Assembly: GCA_026706445.1 (NCBI GenBank) | Contig: JAPOYT010000136.1 | Coordinates: forward strand, 1-40,522 | Direction of reading: 5' to 3' | Source: Chloroflexota bacterium | Lineage (GTDB): Bacteria > Chloroflexota > Anaerolineae > Aggregatilineales > Phototrophicaceae | DNA length: 40,522 nt | Part shown: positions 39,155 to 40,522 of the stretch, in pieces | Layout of the letters: every line of letters starts with the position of its first letter | Position numbering within the stretch: position 1 is the stretch's first letter | The notes under the pieces: model-generated | The model's input: only the letters and a program-made list of their open reading frames with translations | Database searches by the model: none | Told to the model about the DNA's origin: nothing | Program-made: the position numbers and the translations under genes

Positions 39155-39748
39155 TCAGTCCTGATAGCCGACGCTCTTCAACAGCAGCGGAAGCAGCGCA
39201 TCCATAATTTCTTCTTGGCTCGGCTCCCCGGTGTAGACCCACTGAATCACGACGCTGTATATAGCGCCCATCCAGGCATGCGCGACGATATGTGTGTTTA
39301 CCGGCGCGATCGAGCCGTCAGCGACCGCCTCATCCAGATAAGTCTTGATCAATAGCGCGAATCGGTCGGTGACTTCCATTCGCTTGCGCTCAAAGACCGT
39401 GCCCAATCCGACGGCTTGCACCAGCAGCAGCTTGGCGGGCCGTCGATATTTGCCGAAAGTTTCCATCACCGCCTCCAGCGCCGCCTGTACGCGGCCGATG
39501 CCCGGCGCTTCCTCATCGATCGCTTCGCGGGCGCGGCGCTCTATGACATCGGCGAATTGGTCAACCAGCGCGATGAAAAGCCGTTCTTTATTGGGGAAGT
39601 GAAAATAGATCGAGCCTTTGCTGATGCTCGCTTCAGCGACGATCTCATCCAGCTTGGTATCGTGAAAACCCTTGGCGCTGAAGATGTTCATCGCCGAGTC
39701 AAGGATGCGCTCGCGGGTTGAGCGGGAATCCGTCCCTTGTTCGCTCAT
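39155..39748 (-). CDS. TetR-family transcriptional regulator
   Basis: The 197-residue regulator has an N-terminal TetR helix-turn-helix: RERILDSAMNIFSAKGFHDTKLDEIVAEASISKGSIYFHFPNKERLFIALV (about 12-63). The helical ligand-binding domain ends in HAWMGAIYSVVIQWVYTGEPSQEEIMDALLPLLLKSVG. The dimer would bind the 22-base palindrome immediately upstream of its gene, which overlaps the promoter region of the whole operon. Being the first gene of tetR-menFDBEH, it probably autoregulates and controls menaquinone synthesis. The inducer could be a CoA thioester, quinone or stress molecule; this cannot be read from the sequence. Confidence 0.93.
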   Translation of the reverse strand: MSEQGTDSRSTRERILDSAMNIFSAKGFHDTKLDEIVAEASISKGSIYFHFPNKERLFIALVDQFADVIERRAREAIDEEAPGIGRVQAALEAVMETFGKYRRPAKLLLVQAVGLGTVFERKRMEVTDRFALLIKTYLDEAVADGSIAPVNTHIVAHAWMGAIYSVVIQWVYTGEPSQEEIMDALLPLLLKSVGYQD

Positions 39749-39757
39749 GATATCGCC

Positions 39758-39779
39758 CAGTACTGACTGGTCAGTACTG
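39758..39779. promoter_or_regulatory. TetR-type operator of the men operon
   Basis: Perfect 10-base arms CAGTACTGAC and GTCAGTACTG flank a TG centre. It lies nine bases upstream of the tetR start and two bases downstream of the -10 box, covering the expected transcription start. That placement is typical for autorepression. Confidence 0.85.
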
Positions 39780-39781
39780 AA

Positions 39782-39790
39782 ATTATAGCA
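39782..39790 (-). promoter_or_regulatory. Extended -10 promoter of tetR-menFDBEH
   Basis: On the minus strand TGC is followed directly by a perfect TATAAT (39787-39782), an extended -10 element. No good -35 hexamer is visible, which an extended -10 can compensate. The operator starts two bases downstream. Confidence 0.75.
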
Positions 39791-39903
39791 TAAGTCTACT
39801 TGCGAGAACAGGAAAGATTCGCGCTGAATGTTGGAGACGGCATACTAAAATGGCGAACCAAGAGCTCGCTCGATTTCAAGCATTTGAGAGATGGCTGCAA
39901 ATT

Positions 39904-40341
39904 CTACTTCGAAGCCAGCCCGTGTGCCCAGCCACCCGCGACAACGCCGGCGGCGACAGCCAGCGCGGCCGCGCTATCGAAGAAAGACTTGACAATGGTA
40001 GCGATGATGTCATCGCCTTCCATCGGACTGACATCAACCGCGCCCTGGATAGCGGAAAGGATGATGGCGGTGATAATGCCCACGACGACCGCCCCGGCGA
40101 GCGGTCCAATAATTTTGGCTGGCATTATGTTTTCCGCTGGCGCATTATCGGCAATTTGCGCGGAAATGCGTCTGCCGATGCCCAAGCCCGAACTGTATAC
40201 GGTACCCATCACCAAGCCAAAGACCAAGCCCTTGCCGCCGACCAAAGCCAGCAGGACGCAAACGACAATGCCGCCGATGGTTACTACTCCGTGTTTGCTT
40301 TTGCCTAGATCTTGCATGCCCTGTTGCGCGTCTTCATTCAT
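39904..40341 (-). CDS. Small membrane protein of unknown function
   Basis: The 145-residue product begins with a hydrophilic segment (MNEDAQQGMQDLGKSKHG), and three to four membrane helices follow: TIGGIVVCVLLALVGG, IIGPLAGAVVVGIITAIILSAI and a C-terminal SAAALAVAAGVVAGGWAHGL. The hydrophilic loop after the second helix contains GLGIGRRISAQIADNAPAENI. The ATG at 40341 follows GGAG eight bases upstream; a start nine codons earlier lacks one. I do not recognise a family. It is transcribed toward the men operon from the repeat-containing region at the right end, separated from tetR by about 155 bases without a terminator-like structure. Confidence 0.7.
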   Translation of the reverse strand: MNEDAQQGMQDLGKSKHGVVTIGGIVVCVLLALVGGKGLVFGLVMGTVYSSGLGIGRRISAQIADNAPAENIMPAKIIGPLAGAVVVGIITAIILSAIQGAVDVSPMEGDDIIATIVKSFFDSAAALAVAAGVVAGGWAHGLASK

Positions 40342-40441
40342 AGCCAATCTCCGAAGTCCAAACTGCATCGTTGCAACGAATGGTGTATGCCAGCCGAGTA
40401 TAGTCCGTCCCGCTGAAGAACGCTACAATCGACAGACTGGG

Positions 40442-40522
40442 AAGTGTATAGAAGTCGGTGGAAATTCATTGAGCCATCCTCGAGATTATATCCCCAACCC
40501 CAAGTACGTATGATTTTGTAGG
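40442..40522 (-). repeat. Dispersed repeat, copy B (53 bp identical plus decayed tail)
   Basis: 40470-40522 is the reverse complement of 6802-6854. The tail down to about 40442 is still recognisably similar. The window ends inside it at TGTAGG, the start of the TGTAGGGGCGA palindrome seen at 6741, so the copy probably continues past the edge. It is oriented toward the 145-residue membrane protein gene, about 100 bases upstream of its start. Confidence 0.85.

Noticed and set aside
1-40522. CRISPR arrays, tRNA and rRNA genes
   Set aside because: No regularly spaced direct repeats and no tRNA or rRNA signatures were recognised on reading; a covariance-model search was not possible.

Overview
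The window reads as a moderately GC-rich chromosomal segment of a free-living or host-associated heterotrophic bacterium. The style of its genes (carbohydrate and peptide ABC importers whose binding proteins have plain AxAQ signal peptides, many sugar isomerases and Gfo/Idh oxidoreductases, menaquinone synthesis, small palindromes of the form TGTAGGGGCGA...) points to Chloroflexota, perhaps an Anaerolineae/Caldilineales-like or sponge-associated lineage. This is inference: the window has no rRNA or other marker gene.

Layout. (1) 1-6.7 kb, minus strand: a carbohydrate-uptake operon read from a promoter at 6638-6666: binding protein, TIM-barrel isomerase, two permeases, Gfo/Idh dehydrogenase, a GRP/DMT-type sugar permease and a cupin cut by the window edge. 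(2) 6.7-7.5 kb: decayed DNA with a composite palindromic repeat, a 53-bp repeat shared with the far end of the window, a probable integrase remnant and fragments of a second sugar transporter. (3) 7.8-12.0 kb, plus strand: three exported or membrane-anchored proteins, ending in a 951-residue beta-helix/LysM surface protein. (4) 12.4-17.8 kb: another TIM-barrel isomerase, a Baeyer-Villiger-type monooxygenase with a serine hydrolase, then a scar where a truncated SDR gene meets the truncated start of an opposing Gfo/Idh gene, a small membrane protein, and remnants of an isomerase and a permease.

(5) 17.8-32.8 kb is the most coherent and interesting part, a divergent catabolic island. To the left of a 52-bp intergenic gap run a YheO/DauR-like regulator, RidA, an M20-like protein with substituted active-site residues, E1 alpha and E1 beta of a thiamine-diphosphate 2-oxoacid/acetoin-type dehydrogenase, a free-standing lipoyl domain without an E2 core, two SDRs and an ATZ/TRZ-like amidohydrolase. 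To the right run a creatininase-family hydrolase, a family-5 binding protein with two Dpp-type permeases, a GatC/AtzG-like small protein with an amidase, and an APH-type kinase. Together they suggest import and stepwise hydrolysis of an amide- or ring-nitrogen compound followed by oxidation of the carbon skeleton. The substrate cannot be read from the sequence.

(6) 32.8-39.8 kb, minus strand: a TetR-led menaquinone operon, tetR-menF-menD-menB-menE-menH, with a clear autoregulatory operator and extended -10 promoter. menC and menA are absent from the window. (7) 39.9-40.5 kb: a small membrane protein and the inverted copy of the 53-bp repeat. No tRNA, rRNA, CRISPR array or intact insertion sequence was seen.
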